DNA of 62,150 nt, taken from positions 1 to 62,150 of the forward strand of contig JASLRT010000034.1 of NCBI GenBank assembly GCA_030743815.1, in the 5' to 3' direction. This DNA is from Candidatus Neomarinimicrobiota bacterium (lineage in GTDB: Bacteria; Fidelibacterota; Marinisomatia; Marinisomatales; S15-B10). Numbering within the stretch: position 1 is the first letter of the stretch; every line of letters begins with the position of its first letter. Below, piece after piece: positions 32,904-42,214 of this stretch. Made by a program: the position numbers and the translations under genes. A model generated the notes under the pieces. It was not told the origin of the DNA. It did no database searches and saw only the letters and a program-made list of their open reading frames with translations.

Positions 32904-34685
32904 TTATTCATAACGATATACCATGCCCCTCAGTTTTTCATCAGGTTCCGGGGAGGTTAACAGACTGACAATGACAGTAAACGAGATGGATACAACAAAC
33001 GACCACCACGCAATATAGAGGAACGGTTCCGTGATCTGGAACAGCGGCTGGGTGGCATTATTATTAACCCATACCAGTCCACTGGAAAACGCCACACCGG
33101 TGAGAAGTCCTGCCAAGGCCCCCTTGCCTGTGGTCCGCTTCCACAGGACACCGAGAATGATGATGGCAAGACTCGGTCCCTGAAACAGGGACAGCAGCGT
33201 CTGGCTGAGTTCATAGATGCTACTGAACCGGTTGGCATACTGGGCGAAATAGATGGAGAAGACGATGAAGATAAGTGTAATCCACCTGCCGACGACAAGA
33301 TAGTGGTGGTCGTCGCGGTTGGAACTGATGTAGTTCTGGTAGATATCTCTCGTCCAGATGGTAGCGGCAGAATTAAGCATTGAATCGACGCTGGACATAA
33401 GTCCCGCCAGAAAAGCGGCGAAGAAGATCCCCAGCAGTCCCGTAGGGACGATATCCCTGATAAGTGTGGCCATAGCTTTATCAGCATCAGCAATATTGGG
33501 GTTGTGGGCCAAGGCGATGATTCCCGGGATCACCATGGCAAACGGAATCAGAACCTTCAAGAGCGAGCCAAAAACATACGAAGCTTTGGCATCTGCCATT
33601 GAGCGCGCTCCCATAGACCGTTGCACGATAGCCTGATTACCAATCCAGTAAGCATTGGCCAGAACAAGTCCCAGTCCGAAAAAGATTCCTGACCACGGAT
33701 GGGGCGCTTTGGTGTCCGCGGGAAGTATCAGACTGAAATGATCCTGCGCCCTGTCACCCAATGCGTGCACGGTATCCACAAACTGGCTGACGCCACCAAG
33801 CTTGTAGATGCCGAAGAACAGGACAAAGAGGGAGCCTCCGAGCATTACGACACATTGAATGACATCAGTATAGACCACCGCCCGTAGACCGCCCAAAAGT
33901 GTGTAGATACCGATGATGGCACCCATTAAAACGATGGAGTAGAAAATAGTCCAGCTTGGGCGCCTCGCTTCACCGAGAACTTTCTTGCCCCATTCGGCAC
34001 TGATTTCATCCCGCTGGAAAAAGAGTGTCGATCCCTCTGCGACAGCTCCCTGGGCATCTGTGGTGAGAAGATCCCTGTCTATGAGCACCAGATTGGGATT
34101 GTGTATCTCTTCAAGTTCAGTTGCCTCACCATACGACCCGGTGAAAATAAAGTCATATTTTTTCGCATCTGTCACTTTCGGGATTGCTTCAAACGTATGC
34201 CTTTCCTGACTCACAATCATTATTTTCGGGTTAAGATCGAGGAGGACGTTGAACATGACAGCAGAAGCGTACAGAACAATCCCCAGGGCCATGGCCATAT
34301 AGACGCCCCAGATTAAGGCTGATACCGTCCGGACAGTGTTGTTGTAACGGGCACCGAGCCACTCGGGTATGGTACTCACTTTTGATTTCCAGAACATGGG
34401 GATGAAAAGGAACGCCCCTATAATCATGACAGGTACAGACCCGAGCCAGTCGTAATTACCGAGGACGATACCATAGAGATAGGCCGAACCGGCAACCCCT
34501 ACCATATCCACAGCACCGATATCGGTCACCACCAGCGACATCCCGATTGCCCACCACGGCAGCGACCGGCCGGCGAGGAAGTAATCTTTGCCTGTGCGCA
34601 TGCGACGGCCGAGATAGGCACCGAGAGATACGGTGCCCAAAAGGTAGATGACGATTATAATGTAGTCGATACGTCCAAGAACCAT
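32904..34685 (-). CDS. Na+/solute symporter (SSS family) with a soluble insertion of about 95 residues
   Basis: This 593-residue transporter is of the sodium:solute symporter family. It shows GAYLGRRMRTGKDYFLAGR near 22-40, STIPEWLGARY near 104-114, LLGGLRAVVYTDVIQ near 264-278 and AGLMSSVDSMLNS near the later helices. An unusual polar stretch at about 151-243 (NPKIMIVSQERH, FIFTGSYGEATEL, LVLIDRDLLTTD, TLFFQRDEIS) interrupts the helix order between VMFNVLLDL and TIFYSIVLMGAIIGIYT. Most family members have only a short loop there. Its strand-like pattern suggests a small folded domain. The gene opens a four-gene unit with the small membrane protein, an esterase and a YdjC-like deacetylase, so the imported compound may be a sugar or acid released by them. 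Confidence 0.9.
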   Translation of the reverse strand: MVLGRIDYIIIVIYLLGTVSLGAYLGRRMRTGKDYFLAGRSLPWWAIGMSLVVTDIGAVDMVGVAGSAYLYGIVLGNYDWLGSVPVMIIGAFLFIPMFWKSKVSTIPEWLGARYNNTVRTVSALIWGVYMAMALGIVLYASAVMFNVLLDLNPKIMIVSQERHTFEAIPKVTDAKKYDFIFTGSYGEATELEEIHNPNLVLIDRDLLTTDAQGAVAEGSTLFFQRDEISAEWGKKVLGEARRPSWTIFYSIVLMGAIIGIYTLLGGLRAVVYTDVIQCVVMLGGSLFVLFFGIYKLGGVSQFVDTVHALGDRAQDHFSLILPADTKAPHPWSGIFFGLGLVLANAYWIGNQAIVQRSMGARSMADAKASYVFGSLLKVLIPFAMVIPGIIALAHNPNIADADKAMATLIRDIVPTGLLGIFFAAFLAGLMSSVDSMLNSAATIWTRDIYQNYISSNRDDHHYLVVGRWITLIFIVFSIYFAQYANRFSSIYELSQTLLSLFQGPSLAIIILGVLWKRTTGKGALAGLLTGVAFSSGLVWVNNNATQPLFQITEPFLYIAWWSFVVSISFTVIVSLLTSPEPDEKLRGMVYRYE

Positions 34686-34951
34686 GATGTTTTATGATCC
34701 GCTTCAGAGAAAATCAAAAGAATAGTAAGTATGCCCCGGATGCTGAACTTGAGCTGTCTTCTCAGCGCATTAGACCGTCCGCGATTCTCTAAAGTCAAAT
34801 GCCGGGAATTGGATTTATCTTTGCCGAAAGACCTCATTAGGAAGCGGCAAGATAATACATCGTTCAATAATAAATCCAGCCTTAATTGTACTGGTGATCC
34901 TACCGTGGGATCTGGCGTTCTTACCGAAACCGACCCGCAAGAGAGCGACCG

Positions 34952-36457
34952 GTGACGGAAAAAGATAGTGCCAGAATCCAGCTATTCAATATACATTCTT
35001 TGCAGCTCATGATACGATCCCATCTGCCAAGAGCTATTCTCGTCACTATCATCATTTTACTCGCCACTGCTTTCCACCGATCACCTTACATCGCTGAAGC
35101 CCTCACCGAACAGCAAATAGAAGATTTTTCGGTTGTCGTAGCTCCGGCGAGAATTATCTTCGAACCGTTCTTCGGTCCCCTCCTGTTCTATATGCGAAGC
35201 GTCCGTCCCATTGCTGAACTTTTCGCTTTTGCAGTTTGGATCGCTGTTGTCATGCTCATAGTCATGCTGAGGCGCGGCAAAGGTCTGAAGAACAGCAGTA
35301 CGGGACGCACTCTTCTGAAGTGGTTTGCCAGACTCCCCGCGGCGTTCGCAATGTGGGGCGCAACGCTCCTTATGATCATTTTCGTTCCTCTTCCAAGCAA
35401 TACTATCCGGAACAAATCCGCAAACAAAATTCTGCTGAACATTCACGCTCACTCGTACTTCAGCCACGACGGTCTCTTCTCGCAAGCACAACAGATGGCG
35501 TGGCACAAACGGAACGGCTTTGATGCCTTCTTTATGACGGACCACAATCACCACGCGAAAACGCTCGAACTTATGGAAAGACAGAACAGAGGCGAAATCC
35601 CTGAGGCACCCGTTGTCCTGTGCGGCCAGGAATTCTCCGGCAGCAATCACATGCTGTTGCTGGGGATCAATCACGATTTTACGAGCAGAGGAATGGCTGA
35701 ACCCCAGCTCATCGACTCCGTTCACGCCCAGGGCGGAGCAGTCATTGTGGCTCACTGGTTTGAGAATAGGAAAAATCCCATCGCTCACTACGTGAAGATG
35801 GGCGTGGACGGATTCGAGCTCGAAAATCAGAACAGCCGCGGATATGCCGACAGCCTCAGAACCGCCCTCATCAAGGTGTGTCAGTCCAACAACCTCCTCT
35901 CGTTGGGATCATGCGACTATCACGGTTACGGTTCCGCCGCCTACACCTGGAACGCCCTCACCATCCCAGAGTGGAAAAGACTCTCCCTTGGAGAAAAGCG
36001 GGAGGCTGTGATGGAGATCCTGAGGTCGCGCAGGAGTGCCGAGACCCAACTCCTTATCTATAGTGACCGAAGGGAAGACAGCCGGGAGCTCGTAGCCTTA
36101 AGCCCCCTTTTCACCTGGATGGACTACTTCCGTAGTCTGAGTCTCCTTCAGGCGGTTTCGTGGCTCGTCTGGATGGGGCTGGGACTTTGGATAAGCAAGA
36201 CGAGAAGGGTCGTCTCTTTCAGACAGTGGTTGGAAGGGAAGCCGTTCCGCCTCGAGAACCTGATTTCGTTCATATCCGGCGGCTGGATTCTCTGCATCGG
36301 ATTGTTCAATCTGTCCAGAGCACAGAGCCTCGAAGGGTTCAACGAAATCTTTCTCGAGTTCGGAGCCTACTTCTTGATCCTTGGCGCCTTTTTTGTGCTC
36401 TATCCTTTCACACTTATGCTTGCTGCCCGCTACGGCAACAGGTCAGCAGATTCGTAA
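34952..36457 (+). CDS. Membrane-embedded PHP-domain protein (predicted metallophosphoesterase)
   Basis: This 501-residue protein has about four N-terminal hydrophobic segments (29-42, 68-80, 87-104, 132-147), a soluble PHP domain at about 163-345 and three C-terminal segments at about 402-420, 440-460 and 468-490. The PHP domain shows the metal-ligand series NIHAHSYFSHDG near 166-177, FMTDHNHH near 194-201, GQEF near 224-227, IVAHWF near 267-272 and GSCDYHGYG near 319-327, so most histidines and acids are kept. PHP domains hydrolyse phosphoesters. The GTG at 34952 has a weak GAGAG before it; the ATG at 35009 would also leave all helices intact. It ends three bases before the frame of the glycosidase-like gene, and the two are probably co-transcribed. 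Confidence 0.8.
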   Translation: MTEKDSARIQLFNIHSLQLMIRSHLPRAILVTIIILLATAFHRSPYIAEALTEQQIEDFSVVVAPARIIFEPFFGPLLFYMRSVRPIAELFAFAVWIAVVMLIVMLRRGKGLKNSSTGRTLLKWFARLPAAFAMWGATLLMIIFVPLPSNTIRNKSANKILLNIHAHSYFSHDGLFSQAQQMAWHKRNGFDAFFMTDHNHHAKTLELMERQNRGEIPEAPVVLCGQEFSGSNHMLLLGINHDFTSRGMAEPQLIDSVHAQGGAVIVAHWFENRKNPIAHYVKMGVDGFELENQNSRGYADSLRTALIKVCQSNNLLSLGSCDYHGYGSAAYTWNALTIPEWKRLSLGEKREAVMEILRSRRSAETQLLIYSDRREDSRELVALSPLFTWMDYFRSLSLLQAVSWLVWMGLGLWISKTRRVVSFRQWLEGKPFRLENLISFISGGWILCIGLFNLSRAQSLEGFNEIFLEFGAYFLILGAFFVLYPFTLMLAARYGNRSADS

Positions 36458-36484
36458 ACATTGACTATTATCAGGGAGGAAATC

Positions 36485-38170
36485 ATGGAGAACAACAGGT
36501 GGACGGTTCTTAAAAGATACCGCCATTCCAGCAAGTGGCATCCGTTCCGAAAGACTGCTTTACTTGCTCTGTCTGTCACAATCTTTGGCACCGGAACTGT
36601 AATCGGTCAAACACAGAGAGTAGCCACCCACTATGCATTGAATTCAGCCGAAGTGCCCGCGAAGGTGCTGCAAAATGCCCGGCCGAAGGTTTGGAAGGGA
36701 AATGAGCGGGGCCCCGTAGAAGGCCTCATGCTGTACAGGACGGAGCGGCCAGGCGCCGTCTGGCTCGGGAGTGACGAGGGTGCAGTACGCTTTGACGGCA
36801 AGGCTGCACATCGCTGGGATCGATGGCAGTACTTCCACGGGCGCCGCTGGCTCCAAGATAATGATATTCAGAACATCCACGTGGAAGAGGGGGACGGCTT
36901 GCGGAAGGTCTGGATTCGGACAAAGACGGGAGTGTCGCTCATCGAGTGGCGGCCTATGACACTGGCAGAGAAGGCGGCACATTATGAAAAGATGATTGAT
37001 GACAGACACCTTCGCCACGGCTTTGTCTCCGGCTGCGGGCTCTTCGCCCCGGGAGATACTTCCACGAGTCAGACGAGAGACTCGGATAACGACGGTCTCT
37101 GGACGGCCATGTATCTGGCGGCTGAGGCTTACCGCTACGCCGTGACCGGTTCGGAGGATGCGCTCTGGAAGGCCCGCCGCTCCATGCGCGCCCTCATGAG
37201 GCTTGAGGAGATTACCGGCATTACCGGCTTCTTTGCCCGCTCGTTCAAGTCTGTGGATGAGCCGCCGCACGGAGGCGGCGAATGGCACCCCACTCCCGAT
37301 GGGAAGTGGCTCTGGAAAGGAGATACCAGTTCCGACGAGGCGGTCGGCCATTACTACGCCTATGCCATCTATTTTGACCTCGTAGCCACGGAAGAAGAGA
37401 AGGCGGAGATGGCGGAAGTTCTTTCCCGCATCACTGACCACATCATGGAGAACGACTGGAACCTCATCGATGTTGACGGCAAGCCGACGCGGTGGGGAGT
37501 CTGGGGGACGGAGTACTTTAAGACGCCAGAAGGAGAATACGAAAAGGCGCTCCGGTCGCTGGAACTCCTCTCCATACTGAAGACTGCGCACCACATCACC
37601 GGAAACCAGAAATATGACGACGCCTACCGCGACCGGCTTGATCACGGCTACGGCACGAACACACTCTACTACCGCCGCTGGATCAGCGAAGAGTGGGAGA
37701 TTAACTTTTCCGATGACGAACTCTACTACCTTTCGGCCTTTCCTCTTTTTCTATACGAAGACGATCCGGCACTGCGGGACAATTACCTCGCCAGCGTGCG
37801 GTTCACCTGGAGTCAGATCCGCCCGGATATGAACCCGCTCTGGAACTTCATGTCCGTCGCCTCAGGTGCCGGCGCTATGACCGACGATATACTGAAAGAG
37901 TCGCTCATGACCCTGGATAGAATTCCTCTCGAAATGGTTGAATGGCGCATGGAGAACTCTCACCGCATCGATATACAACTGCGGCCACTGGCGGATCGTT
38001 CCGGCCACCCTCAAACCACCTTTGTCCTGCCGCCGGACGAACGACGGATTCACAAGTGGAATACAAATCCATTCATTCCAGACGGCGGCGGAGATGGATC
38101 GAGCGAAGAAACCCCTACATACTGGCTTCTCCCTTATTGGATGGGGCGGTACTACGGGTGGATTGAGTAG
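36485..38170 (+). CDS. Exported protein with six-hairpin glycosidase-like fold
   Basis: This 561-residue protein starts at the ATG at 36485, preceded by GGAGGA at a good distance; the frame extends to 36461 without a ribosome-binding site. A signal peptide (core TALLALSVTIFGTGTVIG) is followed by a short propeller-like region with YRTERPGAVWLGSDEGAV and KVWIRTKTGVSL, as in Reg_prop repeats. An alpha/alpha-toroid region follows: TRDSDNDGLWTAMYLAAEAY, ALWKARRSMRALMRLEEIT, GITGFFARSF, TSSDEAVGHYYAYAIY and NFSDDELYYLSAFPLF. That pattern fits six-hairpin glycosidases or lyases, but the exact family and catalytic residues are not clear. It is co-directional with and 27 bases after the PHP gene. Its role is probably periplasmic polysaccharide processing. 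Confidence 0.72.
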   Translation: MENNRWTVLKRYRHSSKWHPFRKTALLALSVTIFGTGTVIGQTQRVATHYALNSAEVPAKVLQNARPKVWKGNERGPVEGLMLYRTERPGAVWLGSDEGAVRFDGKAAHRWDRWQYFHGRRWLQDNDIQNIHVEEGDGLRKVWIRTKTGVSLIEWRPMTLAEKAAHYEKMIDDRHLRHGFVSGCGLFAPGDTSTSQTRDSDNDGLWTAMYLAAEAYRYAVTGSEDALWKARRSMRALMRLEEITGITGFFARSFKSVDEPPHGGGEWHPTPDGKWLWKGDTSSDEAVGHYYAYAIYFDLVATEEEKAEMAEVLSRITDHIMENDWNLIDVDGKPTRWGVWGTEYFKTPEGEYEKALRSLELLSILKTAHHITGNQKYDDAYRDRLDHGYGTNTLYYRRWISEEWEINFSDDELYYLSAFPLFLYEDDPALRDNYLASVRFTWSQIRPDMNPLWNFMSVASGAGAMTDDILKESLMTLDRIPLEMVEWRMENSHRIDIQLRPLADRSGHPQTTFVLPPDERRIHKWNTNPFIPDGGGDGSSEETPTYWLLPYWMGRYYGWIE

Positions 38171-38319
38171 AATAGCCATCCTTCTTCACTGGCGCTATAA
38201 AGGACGGGTCTCCGATTGTTCACGTACCGAAAGTCGAATACTTTACCGTAAGCCAGATCAGTAGGAGTTCTGCTCAATAAGCAAAAATTCTTGCCGTTCG
38301 GCCGCTGGCCATAACCTCC

Positions 38320-38934
38320 CTAAAGCCGCAACCCCATATAGATCGAATCCCCACTCCTCTCCAGCTCCACGAATCCGTAGACAGTGTAGAACCGATAGGC
38401 CCTCTCATTGTTGAGCGCAAGTTCGAGATGAACGCCCGCTGAACCTGCTTCCCTGAGATGTTCCATCAGTCGATCCATCATGAGCACACCTTGTCCCTTG
38501 CCTTGAGCCTGCGGCAAAAGATCTATGTGGAGATGGGACTGGTATTTCCGCAATGAGTCAGGATGAGTGACATGGGGGTGATAGTAGAGGTGGTAGAGCT
38601 TCTCGTCCTCCGTCCACTCTGAGCGATCACCGGCAGGCTCACGGTATCTCCGTCTCAGCTGCGGCAGCCACTCGTTCCTGAAGCGGCGGTAGAACAGATC
38701 AGACTCAACAGCTCCGAAGATATAGCCGCAAACGCCGCGGTCATCTTCCAGCACGAAGGCGGACTGAGGTTCGAGGTTTACATACGGCCCTACATAGATG
38801 TGGCCCAGTGCCAAGGGATCGGTGAACAGATGGGAAGCATCCTTGCCCGAGTCGCCGGTCTTGAGGCAAATCTCATAAACGGCAGATTCATCTTTTGGCT
38901 CGAAGGAGCGGATTGTGAATGGACTATCGGGCAC
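38320..38934 (-). CDS. GNAT-family acetyltransferase
   Basis: This 204-residue cytoplasmic enzyme belongs to the GCN5-related acetyltransferases. The first strand is FTIRSFEPKDESAVYEICLKTG. The acetyl-CoA pyrophosphate loop is LPQAQGKGQGVLMMDRL near 136-152, and the C-terminal motif is ALNNERAYRFYTVYGF near 177-192. A middle segment with several Tyr and Arg residues (LYHLYYHPHVTHPDSL) is longer than in minimal members. The acceptor is unknown. The gene lies about 120 bases downstream of the CocE-type hydrolase gene on the same strand and converges with the glycosidase-like gene. Confidence 0.88.
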   Translation of the reverse strand: MPDSPFTIRSFEPKDESAVYEICLKTGDSGKDASHLFTDPLALGHIYVGPYVNLEPQSAFVLEDDRGVCGYIFGAVESDLFYRRFRNEWLPQLRRRYREPAGDRSEWTEDEKLYHLYYHPHVTHPDSLRKYQSHLHIDLLPQAQGKGQGVLMMDRLMEHLREAGSAGVHLELALNNERAYRFYTVYGFVELERSGDSIYMGLRL

Positions 38935-39053
38935 GACCCTTAAGTACTTTGTGATTGGTTAGCGGTAGCTGGTTATTGGTTGCTCGTCACTCGCTGTTTG
39001 TCCGCCCGTCCTCGAACGTCTAACGTGAGGGGCAATCCGCGACAGAGGCATCC

Positions 39054-41078
39054 TCAAGAGGACGGTATGATCGGAAGTTCAATCCGCGAAGGGCGATTGC
39101 CGCCCCAGTGCACAGTGACTGTAGGCACAATATTCTCACCATCATCCGGATCATTATTCGGCGCCAGCTTCGGATGGAGCCTGAAGGTCGGCGCATCGGC
39201 ACAGGCGATGGAAACCTGAATCCGGTGCCCTTTCCTGAATACCCATGACGTGGGGTGAAAATCGAACCTGAGTTCGACCGTCCTCCCATCTGCAAGGATA
39301 CCTTCCACATACTGGTCCTTGCGGTAGCCGTGCCAGGGGAGTTCAGGCAAAACTTCGATACCGCTATTGCCCGGAATGATGTCATCGTTATCGTACAGCC
39401 CGGCGAAGCCTGCCCTGAGCTGCCCCTCTGTCACCAGAACGGATTGACCAGTCTCGTCCACATCTTCCAGATAGATGAAAAAATCGCCGTAGGCCTCAGT
39501 TGAGGAAACCCAGAGATCGACAACAGGGTGGCCGGTGACCTCCGTATCGCGGGACATAGGTGGACTGGTGTACAGCAGTGTCTTCTTGTCCAGTTCAGTT
39601 CTCACCGGAATAGCGTCGGGCTGTCCGCCAGAGAGGCTCATCCATCGATTGCCATTGTTTGAACCGTAAACTGAACTGTGAGAATAGTCAACTGTATAGT
39701 CATCGGTACCTCTGCTTGGCGATGTCTCACTCAGCAACCCCTCCGGTCCGAAGTAGTAACTTCTGACAACCTGGCGTTTCAGCGGCCACTCTTTCTCCTG
39801 CCGCCAACCGTCACCATTCATGACGTAGATCAACACAGGATCTTCACGCTCAATTCCGTTTTCAATCCCCTTAAGATAGCGGTCAAAGAATCTCAAATGT
39901 TCTGTCAGAACCATATCGAGAGCTTCCTCATCGGTATAGCCAAAGTAGTGCCACCAAGGACCGGAGGTAATACTATGATAGGCTGGTGTTATCATTATTC
40001 TTGAAGGATTCTTCTGTCCAAGGGTACAGTAAAGCTCGAAGCTTCCCCGGGTGAATCCGTCGAACCAGCCGCCCACATTATACACGGCGATGCCCGACTC
40101 CATAATGGCCGTCGCCTGAGCGTTGGGACCGACATCTATGGCCGCATATCCCAAGGGGTTCTTGGCGTCAACAAAAAAGAGATCCTCCGCCCATTCTGTA
40201 TAGTCATAGTTTCTCTGATGGTGATCCATGGTAGCGTGATAGTAGATATGTTCCCGCTCGGCACCATTCTCATCACGATAGGCAGGGGGATAGCCGTCAT
40301 CAAGGAACATCCCATTTTCGTTAACATCTATGGGAATCTCATCGGTCAGTTCACCATCACCGTCTTCATCCGTTACGGGGGCAGTCATAGCCTTAATATC
40401 GGGGTGATAGAAATTCCGTTCGGAATAGTACATAAAGCCGGACCAGTCCTTCATGAAGCCTTCCAGGTAGATACCGCCGGGATAGACCTCTCCGGTGTAG
40501 CCGTCCAGAGGAATGACAGCGGGCATAATGCACTTCAGCGCCTCAGGCTTTTGAGAGGCTGTGGCGGTCTGCGACCATCCGACATAGGAACCTCCCATCA
40601 TGCCCACGTTTCCATCGCACCACGGCTGAGCCGCCATCCAGTCGATAAGCTCCTTGCCGTCCCGCCAGATTTCCGGCATGAAATCCATGAGCCAGCCGCT
40701 GGAGATACCTGTTCCGCGGATGTCGGCGCACACCAGGGCATAACCGTGAGACAGAAGAAAAGTAGCCCCATCCTCGTGAGACATATCCCTGATCTCGCCT
40801 GTCTCAGGATTGATCTGCGCACGCTGATAGGGGGTGTACCACAGTACCGTCGGGAAGCTCTCTCTTGGCGGTCCTTCGGCCGGTATGAAAATGTCGATGG
40901 CGATCTTGGTTCCGTCAGACATTTTCACGTATTCTGAACTTTTTGTGAAACCGCTGAACTCCGGTGCAGAAAAACCCGAGTACGCGAACGGTTTGCTCAC
41001 TTTACTAACCCAGCCACTACAACTCATCAGCATGAGACAGCAAACGAGGTATAGATATTTATTCAGCATGAAGCGCAT
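39054..41078 (-). CDS. CocE/NonD-family hydrolase, exported lipoprotein
   Basis: This 674-residue protein has a lipoprotein signal (lipobox LMSC near residue 20). The N-terminal alpha/beta-hydrolase domain of the CocE/S15 type shows GTKIAIDIFIP, TVLWYTPYQRAQ, LVCADIRGTGISSGWL and the nucleophile elbow GGSYVGWSQ near 162-170. The C-terminal jelly-roll of the X-Pro dipeptidyl-peptidase type is visible (GHPVVDLWVSSTEAYGDFFIYLEDVD). An acidic insertion near 235-262 (DEDGDGELTDEI, DVNENGMFLDDG) resembles calcium-binding loops. Family members cleave esters, amides or acyl peptides. It is the first gene of a minus-strand pair with the acetyltransferase and is divergent from the GDPD gene. Confidence 0.9.
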   Translation of the reverse strand: MRFMLNKYLYLVCCLMLMSCSGWVSKVSKPFAYSGFSAPEFSGFTKSSEYVKMSDGTKIAIDIFIPAEGPPRESFPTVLWYTPYQRAQINPETGEIRDMSHEDGATFLLSHGYALVCADIRGTGISSGWLMDFMPEIWRDGKELIDWMAAQPWCDGNVGMMGGSYVGWSQTATASQKPEALKCIMPAVIPLDGYTGEVYPGGIYLEGFMKDWSGFMYYSERNFYHPDIKAMTAPVTDEDGDGELTDEIPIDVNENGMFLDDGYPPAYRDENGAEREHIYYHATMDHHQRNYDYTEWAEDLFFVDAKNPLGYAAIDVGPNAQATAIMESGIAVYNVGGWFDGFTRGSFELYCTLGQKNPSRIMITPAYHSITSGPWWHYFGYTDEEALDMVLTEHLRFFDRYLKGIENGIEREDPVLIYVMNGDGWRQEKEWPLKRQVVRSYYFGPEGLLSETSPSRGTDDYTVDYSHSSVYGSNNGNRWMSLSGGQPDAIPVRTELDKKTLLYTSPPMSRDTEVTGHPVVDLWVSSTEAYGDFFIYLEDVDETGQSVLVTEGQLRAGFAGLYDNDDIIPGNSGIEVLPELPWHGYRKDQYVEGILADGRTVELRFDFHPTSWVFRKGHRIQVSIACADAPTFRLHPKLAPNNDPDDGENIVPTVTVHWGGNRPSRIELPIIPSS

Positions 41079-41181
41079 CTCCTGATTTGGTGATGTGTCA
41101 TAGATTGACTATTAGCGACAGAAGTATTAGACTCTGCAGTCCCATCTAAAGTAAGATTATTCAGAAAGAAAAAGAAGCATC

Positions 41182-42198
41182 ATGTCACTGGTTACAAATC
41201 GAACTATTCATAGTCCCCTGAATATCTTTTTAACGACCGTTTTCTGCTACATTTCGTGCGTTCCCGATCCGGTCTTCGACGTCCAAGGTCATCGGGGAGC
41301 AAGAGGGCTGCTCCCGGAGAATACACTGCCCGGCATTGAACTGGCTATGGAGATCGGCGTCTCCACCATCGAGCTGGATCTCGGCGTCACGAAGGACAGG
41401 CAGGTGGTTGTCGCACACGACCCTTACATCAATCCGCGACTGTGCCTGAATGCCGACGGTTCCCCCATCGAAGTCGATTCCGGAGGGTACGGCCCATTCA
41501 TTATGAACCTCACTCTGAAAGAAGTACAATCATTTGACTGCGGCTCCCTCAATCCTGATCCAGCGCGCTTCCCCGAACCTCCGAGAGTGAACCTTCCAGG
41601 CACACCTATTCCAACCCTCCAAGAGGTATTCGATCTAGCGAAGAAACAAGGACGCAACGTCAGATTCAACCTCGAACTGAAGATCCATCCTCTCTATCCT
41701 GTAACGGTTCCTGATGAAAAATTCGTGACCGCGGTTCTGGAGATAATTCGCCTGAACGGGATGGAAGGGCGCGTGGTGATCCAGTCTTTCTACTGGCCGG
41801 CCCTAGAACGTGTCAGAAATCTCGCACCATCCATACGAACGGCGGCCCTCCTCGGAGACGACACATACAAGTCGATGAACGATTCCACACCGTCACCGTG
41901 GCTGAACGGGATCGACTTCCATAAATCGGGCGGTACGTCTCTGGGACTGCTCAGGGCGGCGGACGCCTACGTCGATATCTTCTCTCCCCACTGGGCACTC
42001 GTGGTAGCAGAAGATTCACTCTTTCTCGGGAGCACCGTGAAAGAAATTCAGAACACCGGGTTTGAGGTGATCCCGTGGACGGTGAACGACACTGAGACAA
42101 TGGCACAGCTCCTTGACCTGGGTGTGGACGGCATCATCACCGACTACCCCGACCGGCTGATGGCGCTCATCAGGGAGAGGCGGGTTAGGGTGAAGTAG
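41182..42198 (+). CDS. Glycerophosphodiester phosphodiesterase, exported
   Basis: This 338-residue enzyme has an N-terminal export signal (residues 13-32, ending YISC, which may be an atypical lipobox). The GDPD domain starts VQGHRGARGLLPENTLPG near 34-51 with the first catalytic His and Arg, then ELDLGVTKDRQVVVAHDP near 65-82 with the metal-binding acids and second His. FNLELKI near 164-170, VIQSFYWPAL and VIPWTVNDTETM near 297-308 complete the family pattern. It hydrolyses glycerophosphodiesters to glycerol 3-phosphate and an alcohol. It stands alone on the plus strand, divergent from the CocE-type gene and convergent with a symporter gene 16 bases away. Confidence 0.92.
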   Translation: MSLVTNRTIHSPLNIFLTTVFCYISCVPDPVFDVQGHRGARGLLPENTLPGIELAMEIGVSTIELDLGVTKDRQVVVAHDPYINPRLCLNADGSPIEVDSGGYGPFIMNLTLKEVQSFDCGSLNPDPARFPEPPRVNLPGTPIPTLQEVFDLAKKQGRNVRFNLELKIHPLYPVTVPDEKFVTAVLEIIRLNGMEGRVVIQSFYWPALERVRNLAPSIRTAALLGDDTYKSMNDSTPSPWLNGIDFHKSGGTSLGLLRAADAYVDIFSPHWALVVAEDSLFLGSTVKEIQNTGFEVIPWTVNDTETMAQLLDLGVDGIITDYPDRLMALIRERRVRVK

Positions 42199-42214
42199 TC
42201 TTACTAACAAACGA

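Noticed and set aside
34731-34955. 74-codon plus-strand frame just ahead of the PHP gene
   Set aside because: No ribosome-binding site and no protein-like pattern; it is polar and low in structure. The overlap with the PHP start appears to be chance.
36644-37645. Long minus-strand frame of 333 codons opposite the six-hairpin glycosidase-like gene
   Set aside because: It lies wholly antisense to a gene with a signal peptide, ribosome-binding site and fold motifs, and its translation shows no domain pattern. It follows from codon bias on the other strand.
40218-40937. Plus-strand frame of 239 codons inside the CocE-type gene
   Set aside because: Antisense shadow of a gene with clear catalytic motifs and a lipobox.
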